The notes: generated by a model not told the origin, from the sequence alone. A stretch of DNA of 64,000 nt from Chlorops oryzae (GCA_020466095.1 CM035806.1:9372214-9436213); one strand, 5' to 3'; counted from the first letter of the stretch, positions 32,439-44,795 are shown. Made by a program: numbers and translations.

Positions 32439-33351
32439 CAGTACACTCGGGATAACGTCACCTAATTAAAACCGCGAGTGTTGACGTTTACCAGATTGTT
32501 GAAGTTTATGATTGTCCTCATTTTAGACCAAAAAAAAAAATTGGAATTATACTTTTAAACGTTATTTTTATCTGATTCAAACAAATTTTTATGTATTTGG
32601 AAAAATAGAAAAAAATATTTTATATGAGATCATGCCACTTTCTGTTTTTTAGAGATCATTTTATACGCGCAGCGTCAACAAGTTCGAAACCACAACTGAA
32701 CAAAGGGAGCAAAAACTACAATGTACGCACAAAGGGAGATTCCCCGAATTCTGAGAATTCGTATTCTACAGGGTGTCCCATTGGGAATTAAATTCCTTAA
32801 AAGGGGTGGAAGGGGGTCAAAGATAAACAAAAAATCGTATGTGAGGGTGCACCCCTGAGTTATGTGGCTTTAAAGTTTTTTTACACAAAGTCCAGAAAAA
32901 CATTTCTCCCACACCAATAGTTAACTGCTGAAAAAAAAAATTTTAATGCAGTTTGAAAGCCAATTGTATGTGCTTATAGGCAAAATTAAACTAATGGTAA
33001 AAATTTGACCCATTGAGAGAAAAATAAACGGTCAAAGTGAAAAATTCTGAAAAAAACTTTCAATTTTTTATTTTTACTTTGGAAGCCATTTTGGTATGAA
33101 AAGTGTCCAATTAACACCCAAATTTTTTAATTAATTCAAAATCCTGGATCGATTACCTTTAATTTGGTACCCCATATGTCAACGGGAGACCCTGTATACG
33201 TAATTCCAGCTAAAATTTTCTATTAAGCAGAGTTTACCTTTTGGAGCTTTTAGGTTTTGTTGACGTTTTAAAATAGTCAATGTAAATAAAAAAGTGTTGA
33301 CATTTTGGGGTGTTGACGGAATAGGGGGTTGACGTTATCCCGAATGTACTG
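32439..33351. mobile_element. TA-target TIR element, 913 bp, with a nested element
   Basis: The ends are CAGTACACTCGGGATAACGT at 32439 and ACGTTATCCCGAATGTACTG at 33351; TA lies outside both (32437-32438 and 33352-33353). Additional TGTTGACGTTT words occur just inside. CAGT-ends with TA duplication fit the pogo/Tc1 part of the mariner superfamily. No transposase. A 426-bp second element is inserted at 32769-33194. Confidence 0.85.
32769..33194. mobile_element. Nested mariner-like element, 426 bp
   Basis: The ends are CAGGGTGTCCCATTG and, reverse-complemented, CAGGGTCTCCCGTTGACATA, flanked by TA on both sides (32767-32768 and 33195-33196). A truncated relative is at 19776-20085. Ends beginning CAGGGTGTCC are common among mariner-family elements. 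Interior encodes nothing. Confidence 0.82.
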
Positions 33352-33353
33352 TA

Positions 33354-34542
33354 TTATAAAAAATTTAAGTTGAGCTCGCGACAGACGGTAAATTTGCCAT
33401 GTCGTACGTATTGATTCTTTAACAAATGTATTAGATACTTTAAATCTTAATTTTTGTAGTAGATATTAAAAAATTAATACCTGAAATAAAGAATCTATCT
33501 ATTCTAAAATAAAAAATAAAAAAATTGAAGTCAAGTCGAAACATGATTTAATGATATTATACATATAACAGATTAATTCATTGGCGTCAATTTTAATTCA
33601 AAATTGTCATATCTTGCGGATTCTGATTACTCCAAACCGCTTGAGGTGATCGTAAGTGTTTTAGCTCTTTTAAATAATTTAATTATATCTAGATATTTCC
33701 GTTGATATTTCGCGATTTTACGAATTCGGAGCAGAGGGCAACCACAAATATTTAACTTTAGCTGCCCTATGCTCCAAATTATCATAGATTTTTTTTTTTT
33801 TTCAAAAAACCTCAGTTTTATGAAGTAAATCAACAATTTTATCATTAAAATTTATTTAATGCCACAATTTGATTTTTCAGTGAGAAGTTCAAATAGAGAA
33901 AAACGCATCTGAAATTGATTTTTTTTTTTTTTTTTTTGTGGTAATATGTTCGAAAAATGTCCGCCTAGAGACGGAGCCAGAAATGAGTGAATTAAAATAT
34001 TGATCGAAAAAATGCTTAAATAAAATCACATATTAAATGTTAAATGTAGTATCGAATGTTTGCTTTTCTTTGCTATTCAAATAGAGCAGCAGAATTATTT
34101 ATTTTAGGACTTGAAAAATGGGGGGGGAAAAAAAATAAAAATAAATAAAAAAAAAAAAAAAAATTCAATTTAAAACGAAAAGAAAAGAACAATTCGCTTT
34201 TGTCTCATTTTTCTAGTTGAAGAATTTCAATTAATTAAAATCTTGACACTTGATCATAACAATTTGCATAAATTAAGTCAAATTTCAATGAGCAAACGCG
34301 AACGAGAAACGCTCGAACGCGTAACGCGAAACAACACGAATTCGCGTCGTCGTTCCGTGTGTTTACAACAGCCTGTCTTGCGTGTGTTTATGCAAATTTT
34401 CACAAATTGAAATTTTCGGAATCCATATTTTCATTTTTCGCCTTTGTCTCTCTATTATGCATACTATGTAGGTACATATATGCGACGACAGCACCTATGT
34501 ATGTATATATTTGCACATAAGTATATAGTTTGTATGTAGATA
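33354..34542. other. Non-coding stretch, no gene seen
   Basis: AT-rich DNA with T runs at about 33789-33802 and 33919-33937, an A run at 34149-34162, and a short CGAACGC-rich patch at about 34300-34355. No recognised repeat. Confidence 0.5.
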
Positions 34543-34778
34543 CCCTGCAGGAAATGACAGTAGTGAATCTATACTCTTTTTCTACTGTCCGCGTCAACAG
34601 TACTACTGACCAATTAGTATGCCCTTCGCAATGCAAACCGCTATAGACAATTAACATTGCTTGTCATTGCAAAACCACCAATAGTGGAGACAAACAATTG
34701 ACATGCTATTGACGAGGGAACCATTATGAAGGCATTTATTTTAGTACGTGTCAATAGCAAGAGCCATTCGTGTGCCTA

Positions 34779-34838
34779 TGGTGGCTCAATGCGTTGAGTG
34801 CTTGCCTTGAGCTCTGAAGATCGCGGGTTCAAATCTCT
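34779..34838 (+). other. tRNA-like segment
   Basis: TGGCTCAATGCG at 34782-34793 resembles an A box and GGTTCAAATC at 34826-34835 a B box. T-rich DNA follows at once, as a pol III stop would. It shares GAAGATCGCGGG with the segment at 22450-22519. No closing acceptor stem. Confidence 0.65.
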
Positions 34839-35140
34839 TTTTTTTTTTTTTTGTTTGTTTATTTTTTTATTTATTTACTTTTTTTAAAGTAAATAAAAGT
34901 TTAAAAACCAAAAAGCTTTCAGGAAAAATATTTATGGTAACAAATTAAAAATGTTTTCAATCCAAGACATGATTTTTTGAAAGACTTTTATGCATATAAT
35001 TTGCTTTTTCATCCCTGAGCGTAGGAATTGTTTTATTTTAAATTATTTTCAAATTAGTTTTCATAACAGAAATGCATTGACCTTAAGCCGGAAGAATAGA
35101 TTAAATAATTTTTATACATCACTTTTTCACATTTTCATCC

Positions 35141-35207
35141 GCCTTTGCTGTGGTTTGAACCGGGATCCTTCAGACTGCTGGGCGAGAACGCATGCTCTAT
35201 GCTAAGT
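35141..35207 (-). other. tRNA-like segment, opposite strand
   Basis: On the minus strand, TAGCATAGAGCATGCG is A-box-like and CCCGGTTCAAACC contains a good B box. It faces the + strand tRNA-like segment 300 bp away. The T arm does not pair well, so a true tRNA gene is unlikely. Confidence 0.65.
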
Positions 35208-35428
35208 ATTGAGGCCTCTGAGTTGTGTTCAGCAAATATGTTAAATGAATGAAATCTAGCTGTAGAAGAAGCCTCGTTGATTGTTTCTATCGCATTCACA
35301 CTGCAGCAAAAACTCACAAATATTAAATATATATAGAATTCTTGTTGACATGGTCGACAGAGATGAACTATACCTATTGACTCATTGTAGACATTGGGTC
35401 ATGTGCCGACAGGTTTCCTGCATGGGTA

Positions 35429-36494
35429 TGTATAAAGACTCACATACATATACACGATTGTATAGAATCTTGAAAATTGTTTATTGAAATTATTGTGAAG
35501 GAGAAACCGGATGAATTGAATTTTTCGCTAATGGGTAACAAAATGATATCATTTAAAAGAGAATTTATAAGAAGACTTAATGACTGACGGACTGAATAAA
35601 TTAAATAAATTGCAGTAAGTGATTTGTGAAGCAGTTCGATCGATAAGCACTCAAATGCGCTTAATGAACTGATGAATTTTTTTTTTTTTCTTTCTTGAAA
35701 TGTTTAAAAGATCTTGAAAATAATGACATTTTAATGAAATGTGAACGGATTTATTAGAGCTCGATTGATTCAATGAAATGAATATCAAATATAACAGCCT
35801 TTGGCATGGATATGAATGAACTGATGAAAGCTATTAATCGATCATGCTGATTGCTATTGAAATATACTGTGCGACTATTCTGCCCGCAGTCTCTAGTGAG
35901 ACACAGTCTCTAGAGACACAATTGGAATCTAATAAAATGTTTCATTGAAGCATCTTAAAAATTTAGAATCGATAAATGTTTCGAAAGCAAAGTACCTACA
36001 GTCGATGGCAACATCGAAATCGATCGTTGGCTAAGAAAAACTGTAATTATTTTTTTAACTTTTTGATATAAACATATCTCCAAGCTTTGGGGTAAGGAAG
36101 AAGTCATAAGTCCTTAAAAGAATAATATATATCGATTTGAGAGCACTGTAATCGCTAAAAAAAGAAAAATTTAACTTTTTTTTTGTCTTCCCTGTATACA
36201 CCTAGAGCAAGTGCCCTGGACAAAAAAAGAAGATGTCGGGCCATAGAGTAGAGCTATAGATATAGCGGAGATCGTTCTAAGAAATATCCCCCCAACCAAA
36301 TGTGCACATGCTTACGATTTCCCTGGGATATAGTCCACCAATTGAGAAAATCAGCTCAAAGTATAATTTCAAATAATTTAAGACTCACATGAAACCAGGA
36401 AGTGTTTGATTAAAGCAATCGACTGGGTCGTTTCTTACCTGGAAAAGAGAAAAAAACAATTTTAATAAAAAACAAATTACAAGAAAATAAATAT
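35429..36494. other. Non-coding stretch, no gene seen
   Basis: Mixed AT-rich sequence. A T run lies at 35678-35689 and a near-duplicated GTCTCTAGTGAGACAC / GTCTCTAGAGACAC pair at about 35890-35922. Nothing else recognised. Confidence 0.5.
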
Positions 36495-37140
36495 AGGTTC
36501 ATAAATTATCGAATCTTAGCAAACATTTTCGGAGCGATCATATTTATGAGTCCGAAATTTCTACAAAATGTTAGGGTCAGAAATACATATAAGTCCGAAA
36601 CGAGTCCTCCTTCGAAATCAGTCCAACTCCGAATCGAGGCCAATTCCGAAATAAATCCTAAATGAATCCAACTCCGAATCGAGGCCAATTCCGAAATAAA
36701 TCCTAAATGAATCCAACTCCGAAATGGTTTTCTAAATGCGAAATGAGCGCAACTCCGAAATTAGTCTGACGACAAAAGAAATGCGACTCCGAAATGAGTC
36801 CAACTCCAAAATGGTTCTAAATGCGAAATGAGCGCAACTCCGAAATTAGTCCGACGGCGAAAGAAATTCGACTCCGATATGTGTCTGACGACGAAAGAAA
36901 TGCGACTCCGAAATAAGTCCAACTCCGAAATGGTTCTAAATGCGAAATGAGCGCAACTCCGAAATTAGTCCGACGGCGAAAGAAATTCGACTCCAATATG
37001 TGTCTGACGACGAAAGAAATGCGACTCCGAAATGAGTTCAACTCCGAAATGAATCTGAATGAAGTTTGAAATATGAGGGTCAGAAACATAGCTCCGAAAT
37101 AAGTGAGATAATGAGACTGAAAACATGACTCCGAATTAAC
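36495..37140. repeat. Complex minisatellite, 119-bp unit built on ACTCCGAAAT
   Basis: GGTTCTAAATGCG recurs at 36813 and 36932, a 119-bp step, with a shortened step (about 87 bp) before that. Within each unit, ACTCCGAAATGAGTCC-like subrepeats of about 17-20 bp dominate, alternating with GACGACGAAAGAAATGCG. The first part (36600-36720) is a simpler duplication of CCAACTCCGAATCGAGGCC. No protein-coding content. Confidence 0.85.
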
Positions 37141-37284
37141 TCCGAAATAAGCAGGAAATAATAAAGAATGTTTGACACATATCGATATAAAGTTTTATTG
37201 ATAACCACAAATACCTTTGCCGCCAACAGTTGAACAGTCCCGACGAAAATGTTAAGAGTAATATTCTTAGCATCCAAACACTTA

Positions 37285-37514
37285 CAGCCCGATTCTGAAT
37301 ATTCCCGGGGAACAAATTCCCGGGGAAGTTACTTTTCTCGAGAGCAAACTTCTTATTTTTTAAATATTTGGGGGAAGAAATTTGATGGGATATGGGTATT
37401 TGACCCACACTCATAATTTTCCTTACACTATCTATTTGAAAAAGGAGAATTTTAGTCTTGAGACAAGTAATTTCCACGGGAATTCGTTCCCCGGGGATAT
37501 TCAGAATCGGGCCG
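37285..37514. mobile_element. Harbinger-like MITE, 230 bp, TTA target duplication
   Basis: The ends are CAGCCCGATTCTGAATATTC and, reverse-complemented, CGGCCCGATTCTGAATATCC; inverted pairing extends about 50 bp with CCCGGGGAA words. TTA occurs directly outside both ends (37282-37284 and 37515-37517). The target and length fit PIF/Harbinger MITEs. A relative is at 23272-23502. Confidence 0.82.
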
Positions 37515-37517
37515 TTA

Positions 37518-39904
37518 AAGAAAAAAATATTTTTGAACCATAATTTTTGGTCGAATAATTTACTTAAAAATTCGCAAACCGAACTGATTAATGGCTAAAA
37601 GTACACTTTTTACTTGCCGAAGATCATATGGTAGCAAAATGAAAATGAAATAAAAAAAATTAAAAATAAAATTTAAAAAATTATAAAAGAAACAATAAAT
37701 CGCCAAACCAATGCAACGTTAAGTACCGAATTAAAAAAGGGTGAAAGGAAAAAAAATTTTTGTTTTTTTTTCTGTGAGGAATAAATAAATTGGGACCATA
37801 TTTTAAAAATACTTGGATATCATAGCGAACAAATTGCCAAAAATATTTTGGCATCATTCAACGGGGCGATAATTAAACGAGCAAAACTGCCAAAAGCATA
37901 AAATCAACGCGAAATACAAAGAAGTGCAAATGAAGGCAATAGAAAGATTTCAAGAATAATAGCAAAAATAAATAAATCAAAAAATGAAGAAACGAGAAAA
38001 AAAAAATAGAAAGAGGAAAAAAGTAAATATAAATTTTTAATGAGTGAAAAATTTGAGCTTTTTCTTCTTCACTTTCAATTTGATAGATGAGGCGAAAATC
38101 TTTTCACACAATCGTTAAATGAAATTGTTTATTTAATTTCACAGATTTCAGAGAAGGCCTTCGCGAAAGTGATTGAATTAAATGCTTCGATTCGCTGTTC
38201 AAATAGTGCTGCCAGATTTTTTTTTTTTTTTTCAAGGATTTCGATATAATAAATGAGAGAGTCTGAAATAGTGGGAGCAAATCGGAAATAATATGAAAGA
38301 AAAATTTTCATTGCGGTATCATCGAATAAATGAACAGTGTGGCTTCACACCTCTGTACTTCCTTTACAAAAATAATTTAGAATGCTTTTAGTCGATCGTG
38401 AGCGACTTTAGTGTACCCTATAATTTTGAATGGGAAAACCTGTTGTAGATCGTTAAATAAAGCAATTTCATATACTTTTCATCGGCTGAACCTTTTGGGA
38501 TGGAATCATAAGAAAGCTACTCTTCGCGGCTCCGTTAAAGTTGTTAAAAAATTTCGTGCAACTCTGCACTGAGTGAACTTAACCATGAATTTTTTAAAAG
38601 GGCGAATTGTTATTCACAGTCCTTTTGATTTTCGAGCAGAACAAAAAATTTCAAAAGAAAAATGGTTGAGTCAACAACATTTTTGGTTGATTTGAAAGGA
38701 AATATGTTTAATTACATTTCTTTTCGTTCGGTACAATTCTCATTTGGTTTATAAAATAGGACATATAAGATATTTAATCATCTTAGAACTTTTTAAGCTT
38801 TACGAAAGCAGTCCACACGACAACGGAGTGACAAAATCGGACGAAGTCCATCAGATGGCTCTTTTTGGGGGATATGTTCAGCAGAGGGCTCTGTGGCCAT
38901 TTGCTAACGTTCAATGAATTTGTTATGACATTTCTTCTTGTATAGGTATTTTAGAAAATTTTTTTATTTTAAAAATTATCTTGTCATTTCAGTTACATAT
39001 GTCCGTGGTTAGTTCAACAATTTAAATTTAAATCAATTTTTGAAAATTATCATTTCAATTCAACCTGAAATATGGTTGATTCAGAAGGAAAATCTTTATT
39101 TTTTTCAACAATAAAAATTGTTAAATTTAAAAATATTCCTTGTTGAAGCCGTTTTGTATGTTTTTCCTTTTGATTTAACCAGTTTTCTGGTTGATTTTTT
39201 CTCTGTGTGATATGTACATACTTATGTACCCCCATCAACTGCAGTTATGAGTACCACATATAACCATATTTGTCACTCTCATAGATATTGCGCGGGATGT
39301 TTCGCGCCAGTAAGAAAGAGATGTTACTCGGGAGGCAAAAAAAGAGCGAGAGAGAAATAATTTTTGGTGAGTACCTAAGTGAAAAATGCTCATTTTGGTG
39401 GGTACCCAAGACCGTGTTGAAAAGAGCAAAAATGAAAACGGCTCCTGAGTGACATATATAGTTATGTAAATATGGTGAGTACTTATGAAAAACTTTAAGA
39501 AAATGTTTCCATTGCATTCCGTTATTTCGGTATTCTCTGGTCGTTAGCGCGATTTTTTTTTTTTTTTTTGAGCACTTTAATTCGAATTTCGGAGATTTTT
39601 TTGCTCGAAATTCCCTTCCATTGCTCTTATATAGTCTCGGTCATGTTTTCTTGTTTTTTACTTTCGCGGTTTATTGTTTTACTGTCATTTTTTATCGTCT
39701 TTACTGTTGTTTTTTATTATTATAACGTTTATATATACATTTTTTTTTTTTTTTTCAACCATCTCCGGTCATTAAAAAGCAATTTTTATGGTCAAGTCAG
39801 TTGAAGCTTGTGCGCGCAACTCTTTTGTGAAGGTATTCATTTAATTTTATGGTCTTGATATTTTCATTAAGAAAGCGCTACTGAAGAGTGGTGAGCAAAA
39901 ATAG

Positions 39905-39945
<41 letters not shown>

Positions 39946-41009
39946 AAAAATCCACTCTACAGCTGTGAACGTCATAAAAACGTCAAACCTCCAAAACAAT
40001 ATCATGCGACAACTTTCAATTTAGTCATTTAACATAAATACCTGCTCTTCTAATCGAACCGCGAATCCACCCGAGCCGCTACGATCCCGCCCTATAATTT
40101 CAAATAAAAAAATTTAAAAAAAAAGAGATTGTTTCACAGATAGAAGAGAAAATAATGAAAAAATAAAAGCAGCCACACCCGTTTGAGACCGCCCACAAGG
40201 CGCAGAGCGACAGTGGATATAGCACACACGGTAGCGCTAACAGTTTTCGGTACCACTGTTAAATAAAAGCGTAACGAAATCGATTTTTGGGCTCATAGCA
40301 CGACATCACTAAACGATAAAAACCGATTCGACTCAACTCGCAACGACTCGGAGCGACTCCATGCGACGCGACGCAACGCGACTCAATTCGCTTTGATTCG
40401 AACTCAACGAAACTAAATCAAGTTAAAACGAATGGTTAGCCATCCCATGACGCGCGCGCGCGAGCGAGCTGTGCGGTATGGGATGTGCGGCCTGAAGTCT
40501 GAGGCGTGGGGTGTGGGGGGTGTGGGTCAGCCTGGGGCCGGGGTCTGGAGCGAAGTCGAACCAAAGCTTAATTTATCGTCGTGCCTCGCTAATGATGTTT
40601 GCGGTTCACTCACCTGAACTAAACCGCATTCTATTATGACATGCGATACCGGCGGAACGCTGAGCGCTGAGCGACGTGCGACTTTTCTGCGATAATGTTG
40701 ATTCATGTCAATGTTTTGTTAATTTTCAAACGAAAAAAAAAGCAAAAACACCGTATATAAATATTGAACAAAAAAGCAAAAATGAAAACAAAATTAAACT
40801 AACACCCAAACAACTTGAGCTGAGAACAAACGAAGGCAGCAACAAAACGCTTTCGAGCCCGTTGCGGTTTCTTAAGGCTTTATGAGAGAAGATTCAATTA
40901 TGATTGAATTATGTACTTAAAATTTATGTTAATTTAATTTTTGTTGTACGACTGATTTTGAACTACTCTTTAGCGAATTCATTTTGTACAGGGAAGTCTA
41001 AAAAACTCG
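37518..41009. other. Long non-coding stretch, no gene seen
   Basis: No gene supported. A run of 34 A at 39907-39940. About 40200-40640 is richer in G+C, with GCGACTC-type repeats (40318-40390) and a GGGTGTGGGGGGTGTGGG patch; its 61-residue frame has no resemblance to a known protein. A stretch near 39050-39215 with GGTTGATT words ends in TTTTTTCTCTGTGTG and might be a decayed AT-rich element. Confidence 0.5.
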
Positions 41010-41842
41010 AAAATCCGGTAACTCGAACACTCGGTAACGCGAACACCCGGTAACTCGAACACCCGGTAACGCGAACACCCGGTAACTCGAACACCCGGTA
41101 ACTCGAACACCCGGTAACTCGAACACTCGGTAACTCAAACCCGAAACTCGAACACCGGTAACTCGAACACCCGGTAACTCGAACACCCGGTAACTCGAAC
41201 ACCCGGTAACTCGAACACCCGGTAACTCGAACACCCGGTAACTCGAACACCCGGAAACTCGAACACTCCGGTAACTCGAACACCGGTAACTCGAACACCG
41301 GTAACTCGAACACCCGGAAACTCGAACACCCGGTAACTCGAACACCCGGTAACTCGAACACTCTACGGAAACTCGAACACCGGAAACTCGAACATCCCGG
41401 TAACTCGAACACCCGGTAACTCAACACCCGGTAACTCGAACACCCGGAAACTCAAACACCCGGAGACTGGAAACTCGAACACCCGGAAACTCGAACACCC
41501 GGTAACTCGAACACCCGGTAACTCGAACACCCGGTAACTCGAACACCCGGTAACTCGAACACCCGGTAACTCGAACATCCGGTAACTCGAACACCCGGTA
41601 ACTCGAACACTCCGGAAACTCGAACACCCGGTAACTCGAACACTCCGGAAACTCGAACACCGGTAACTCGAACACCCGGAACTCGAACACCCGGAAACTC
41701 GAACACACGGTAACTCGAACGGAACTCGAACACCCGGATAACTCAAACACCCGGTAACTCGAACACCCGGAAACTCGAACACCCGAAAACTCGAAACATC
41801 ACCGGTAACTCGAACACCCGGTAACTCGAACACCCGTTAACC
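41010..41842. repeat. 16-bp tandem array (GGTAACTCGAACACCC), ~52 units
   Basis: The unit GGTAACTCGAACACCC repeats for about 830 bp. Common variants are GGAAACTCG, loss of one C, and a few short insertions near 41368 and 41460. Because 16 is not a multiple of 3, all three minus-strand frames stay open as FELPGVRVTGCSSYR-type peptides; these are artefacts of the repeat. The left flank CAGGGAAGTCTAAAAAACTC looks like a hAT end, but no partner was found to the right. Confidence 0.95.
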
Positions 41843-43770
41843 CGGGATATTTGTATGTATGGAGAAAATCCATTTTAAGATAATCGTATTCCCGGATATC
41901 TAATCTATTAAAAAATATGGCAGCACCGTCACTGTCAGGGTTGTATGCAAATCTCACATCTCTCTATGTAGCTCTCTATACCGTTGTCCGTCACCGAATT
42001 TTCAACTTCCAATTTTTCTTATCCTTTTCTGTTTTTCCGAAAATTGCCATTTCCTTTTCTTGATGAAACCACTTCCTACAAGCTAGCTCCTGTTCATAGC
42101 TTTTTTCTGGAACCCATCCACGGTGTACTTCTTCTGGAGAACTCTCAAGAAACCCCAAATATTTTATACTTTTTTGAATCATTGTAAGCGTTTTAGTTTT
42201 TAGTTTTGAGAACATCTACCAAAAGGAAAGGAAACTCCATTATTTTCTTTTAGAAAGGATAATGTATTACTTCCGTTTTCCATTGAAAGGCTTACAAGTG
42301 TTGTTCCACATATTAACACCGCAATCACTCACACACACACACAAACAATGGAGCACTCACATAAATAATGGTAACAATTTACAACATTTGTCCAATAAAT
42401 TTGAGACGAGCTTTCAACATTTTTCCCGACACTTGGGTATTCAGTTACCACTTCCAAAAGCGTTGAACCGCATTGCTACCCGAATTGCCGCCGCCGCTGC
42501 TGCTACCGCTGGAGCCGCTGTGATCGCTGCTGCTATTTTCTGTCCTTATGTTTGACTGTTTGGCGTGTTATTTTGTTAAATCGTTCAATTTTCAGGAAGC
42601 ATAAGTTTCCATTTCATGATTTTTTCTTATTTATTCTCATATATAAATATATACATACTTGTATACACATATATATAAATACAAATATATATATTTGTTT
42701 TTTTGTTCTTTTCGTTTTCATTGAGTAACTGACCGAAGTGCTTTGTTCACGCCTAAATGGAATCCATTTAATGTTGGACTGCGCCAAAGTCATGTGTCCA
42801 TATGAGAACGTGGAAACAGACACGCGCTCATACACACACACACACACACACACACAACAATATGTACATACAAACACACATGAATTCGTTCATTTGCGGA
42901 GTCGGTTAGTTGTGTCGTGCAGTCCAGCAACTTAACTTCCAAGCAACTACCTATTAAACTATCAAGCCATTTTGTCATTCACTCATTTAGCCATCCAGTC
43001 ATCATCAAGGCATGCTCGATTTCGCCTTTGTAGGTGGTCGTCTCATTTCGTCGCGGTGCTTTTCGTATATACCGACATGTATGTATGTATATATGTAGGT
43101 ACATGAGTGTATTTCTGTGCTTTTTTTTGTCTTTTATTTATTAATTTTTTTTTTTATTTTGGAGTCGCATGGCCACACGACCGTATAAGGAACGTGCGGG
43201 CGGGAGGAAACTCATTCACTTCTCACCCAAAAAAAAAAAAAAAAAGGGAAAGAAAAAAGTTCAATTTGAACGGCAGCCAACGTTGTTTTAGCGTGATCCT
43301 GTCCTGTCTTTGTCGTCGGCAGTTTTTTTTGGTTGCTCCCCCTTTTGTTTTGTTGCTCTTCCAACGCTGCTGTCGGTTGTTTGTTGTTGCTTTCCTTACC
43401 ACTTTTTTTGTTTGTTTTGTTTTTCCGTTTCATTTTTACCCCCTTCCGTTTTCGATTCGATTTATTTTTAATGCGGTTTCATGTCACTTAATTTTTGTGC
43501 TCGGTGACACAATGGTACGCCTTTTTGAAAGAAGCAATCAATGAACAGTGAATACTCGGCGAGTGTTCTTACATGAACTTCAATTATTATGCACATACAT
43601 ATCTATGTATGTATGTATGTAACTACGGTACACATTATTATGTTTTTAAACCCACTGATACCAGATTAGGTGGAAATAAGTATGTCCCCCATGATTGTCT
43701 GATCAGCTCTGCGATTTGATATCGAGATTTTCTTGGGGAAATTTCCCTGAACTGGCAACAGTGTTTCAAC
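41843..43770. other. Non-coding stretch with microsatellites
   Basis: No supported gene. TATA/CATA-rich at 42640-42690, CA run at about 42833-42857, CATA/TGTA words at 43078-43100 and 43598-43620. A GCC/GCT patch at 42487-42535 gives a short Ala-rich peptide, without other coding support. Confidence 0.5.
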
Positions 43771-44649
43771 CAGGTACGTGAACCAGTTTTGAACCGAACC
43801 GGTTTTTAAACGAACCGGGTTTGAGTCGAACCGGTTTGAACTGGAGCCGTTTTGAAGAGCATATAACGAACCGGTTTTTGAACTTCAACCGGTTTTGAAC
43901 TGAACGTTCTTGAACGAACCGGTTTTGAACTCGAACACGGTTTTGAACCTGAACCGGTTTTGAAATAAATCCAGAGTTTTGACTGAACCTGGTTTTGATA
44001 CGAACGGTTTTCGGAAACTTTCTGAACGTCGAACAGTTTTACGAACCGGTTATTGAACGAACCGGTTTTGAACCGAACCGGTTTTAACGAACCGGTTTTG
44101 AACAACCGGTTTTGAACGAACCGGTTTTGAACAACCGGTTTTAACGAACCGGTTTTGAATCGAACCGTTTTGAACCGAATTGTTTTTAAACCGAACCGGT
44201 TTTAAACCGAACCGGTTTTGATCCGAACCGAAGTTTTTCACAAAGGTTTGAACCGAACCGAAAACCGAACCCCTTTTTGTAAAGGTTCAGGGTTTCATTT
44301 TTACCTTCAACCATGCACAGTGGTCGCGCTCCCATAGGCCAAAAATATAAAAATCGAATTCGATATTCTTATGAAATTTGTATAGATACCATCTCTAATA
44401 TGAGTAAGGTAACCACCACTACATTTTTATTGCGCAGTATTTAACCCTCCTAAATGGTAAAAAAAAAAAAAAACTCCGTTAGAAGTGGGAGCACATGTTA
44501 ACAATTTTTTTCAGTTTGCGAAATTCCCGAACCGAAACCTCGGTTGAAAGAAGTAGAAAAACCGGTTTGACGAATCAATCCAAAAGTTCAAACACGGTTC
44601 GAACCGCCGAACCGAACCGGGCAAATTTTCCACTCGGTTCACGTCCCTG
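43771..44649. mobile_element. Non-autonomous hAT element, 879 bp, with 16-bp repeats
   Basis: The left end is CAGGTACGTGAACC and the right end, reverse-complemented, is CAGGGACGTGAACCGAG, fitting hAT ends. The 8-bp flanks are GTTTCAAC (43763-43770) and GTTTTAAC (44650-44657), a 7/8 match. The left half is a degenerate array of GAACCGGTTTTGAACC-type 16-17-bp units; GAACCG words also lie near the right end, so the repeat resembles the subterminal motif. A block with CCATGCACAGTGGTCGCGCT at about 44310-44330 is shared with 57735-58107. Confidence 0.85.
43792..44240. repeat. AACCGGTTTTG minisatellite inside the hAT element
   Basis: About 25 diverged units with a 16-17-bp step around a CCGGTT core. 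It is more worn than the related array at 57880-58107, which suggests an older insertion or faster turnover. Confidence 0.85.
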
Positions 44650-44736
44650 GTTTTAACACAGTTCACCAAACAAAAAGAAAATAAAATATATGTACAAAAA
44701 GACACGAACTACAGAGAAATTACGTTTCGAAAAAAT

Positions 44737-44795
44737 ACGCGCCCATGTGAGGCCTACAATGTGTATCGCCCTTCATGACGGCAGCCACACTAATC
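44737..44795 (+). mobile_element. LINE/SINE 3' end fragment
   Basis: GCGCCCATGTGAGGCCTACAA, CCCTTCATGACGG and GGCAGCCACACTAATC align with the 3' UTR of the LINE at 21185-21245. Only about 60 bp remain; no head or tail. It lies 88 bp after the hAT element. Confidence 0.6.

Larger units (their letters stand above)
34543..35426. mobile_element. 884-bp TIR element (family CCCTGCAGGAAA) with two tRNA-like segments
   Basis: The ends are CCCTGCAGGAAATGACAG and GACAGGTTTCCTGCATGGG, with TA outside both (34541-34542 and 35427-35428). A shortened, inverted relative at 47026-47393 shares both ends and about 150 bp of subterminal sequence each side, including AGTGAATCTATACTCTTT and GTCAACAGTACTACTGAC. 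The middle, absent from that relative, contains two tRNA-like segments facing each other (34779-34838 on +, 35141-35207 on -). No transposase frame. Confidence 0.88.

Noticed and set aside
39050..39215. Possible TIR element with GGTTGATT words
   Set aside because: Only one end-like sequence (CACACAGAGAAAAAA, reverse strand) is visible.
40963..41833. Overlapping 110-156-residue minus-strand frames with VRVTGCSSYR repeats
   Set aside because: All frames are open because of the 16-bp array; these are repeat artefacts.
41010..41842. CRISPR-like array
   Set aside because: The repeat is continuous with a 16-bp step and no unique spacers; this is eukaryotic minisatellite DNA.
42262..42555. Ala-rich small protein
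   Set aside because: The Ala stretch comes from a short GCC/GCT patch; no other coding evidence.
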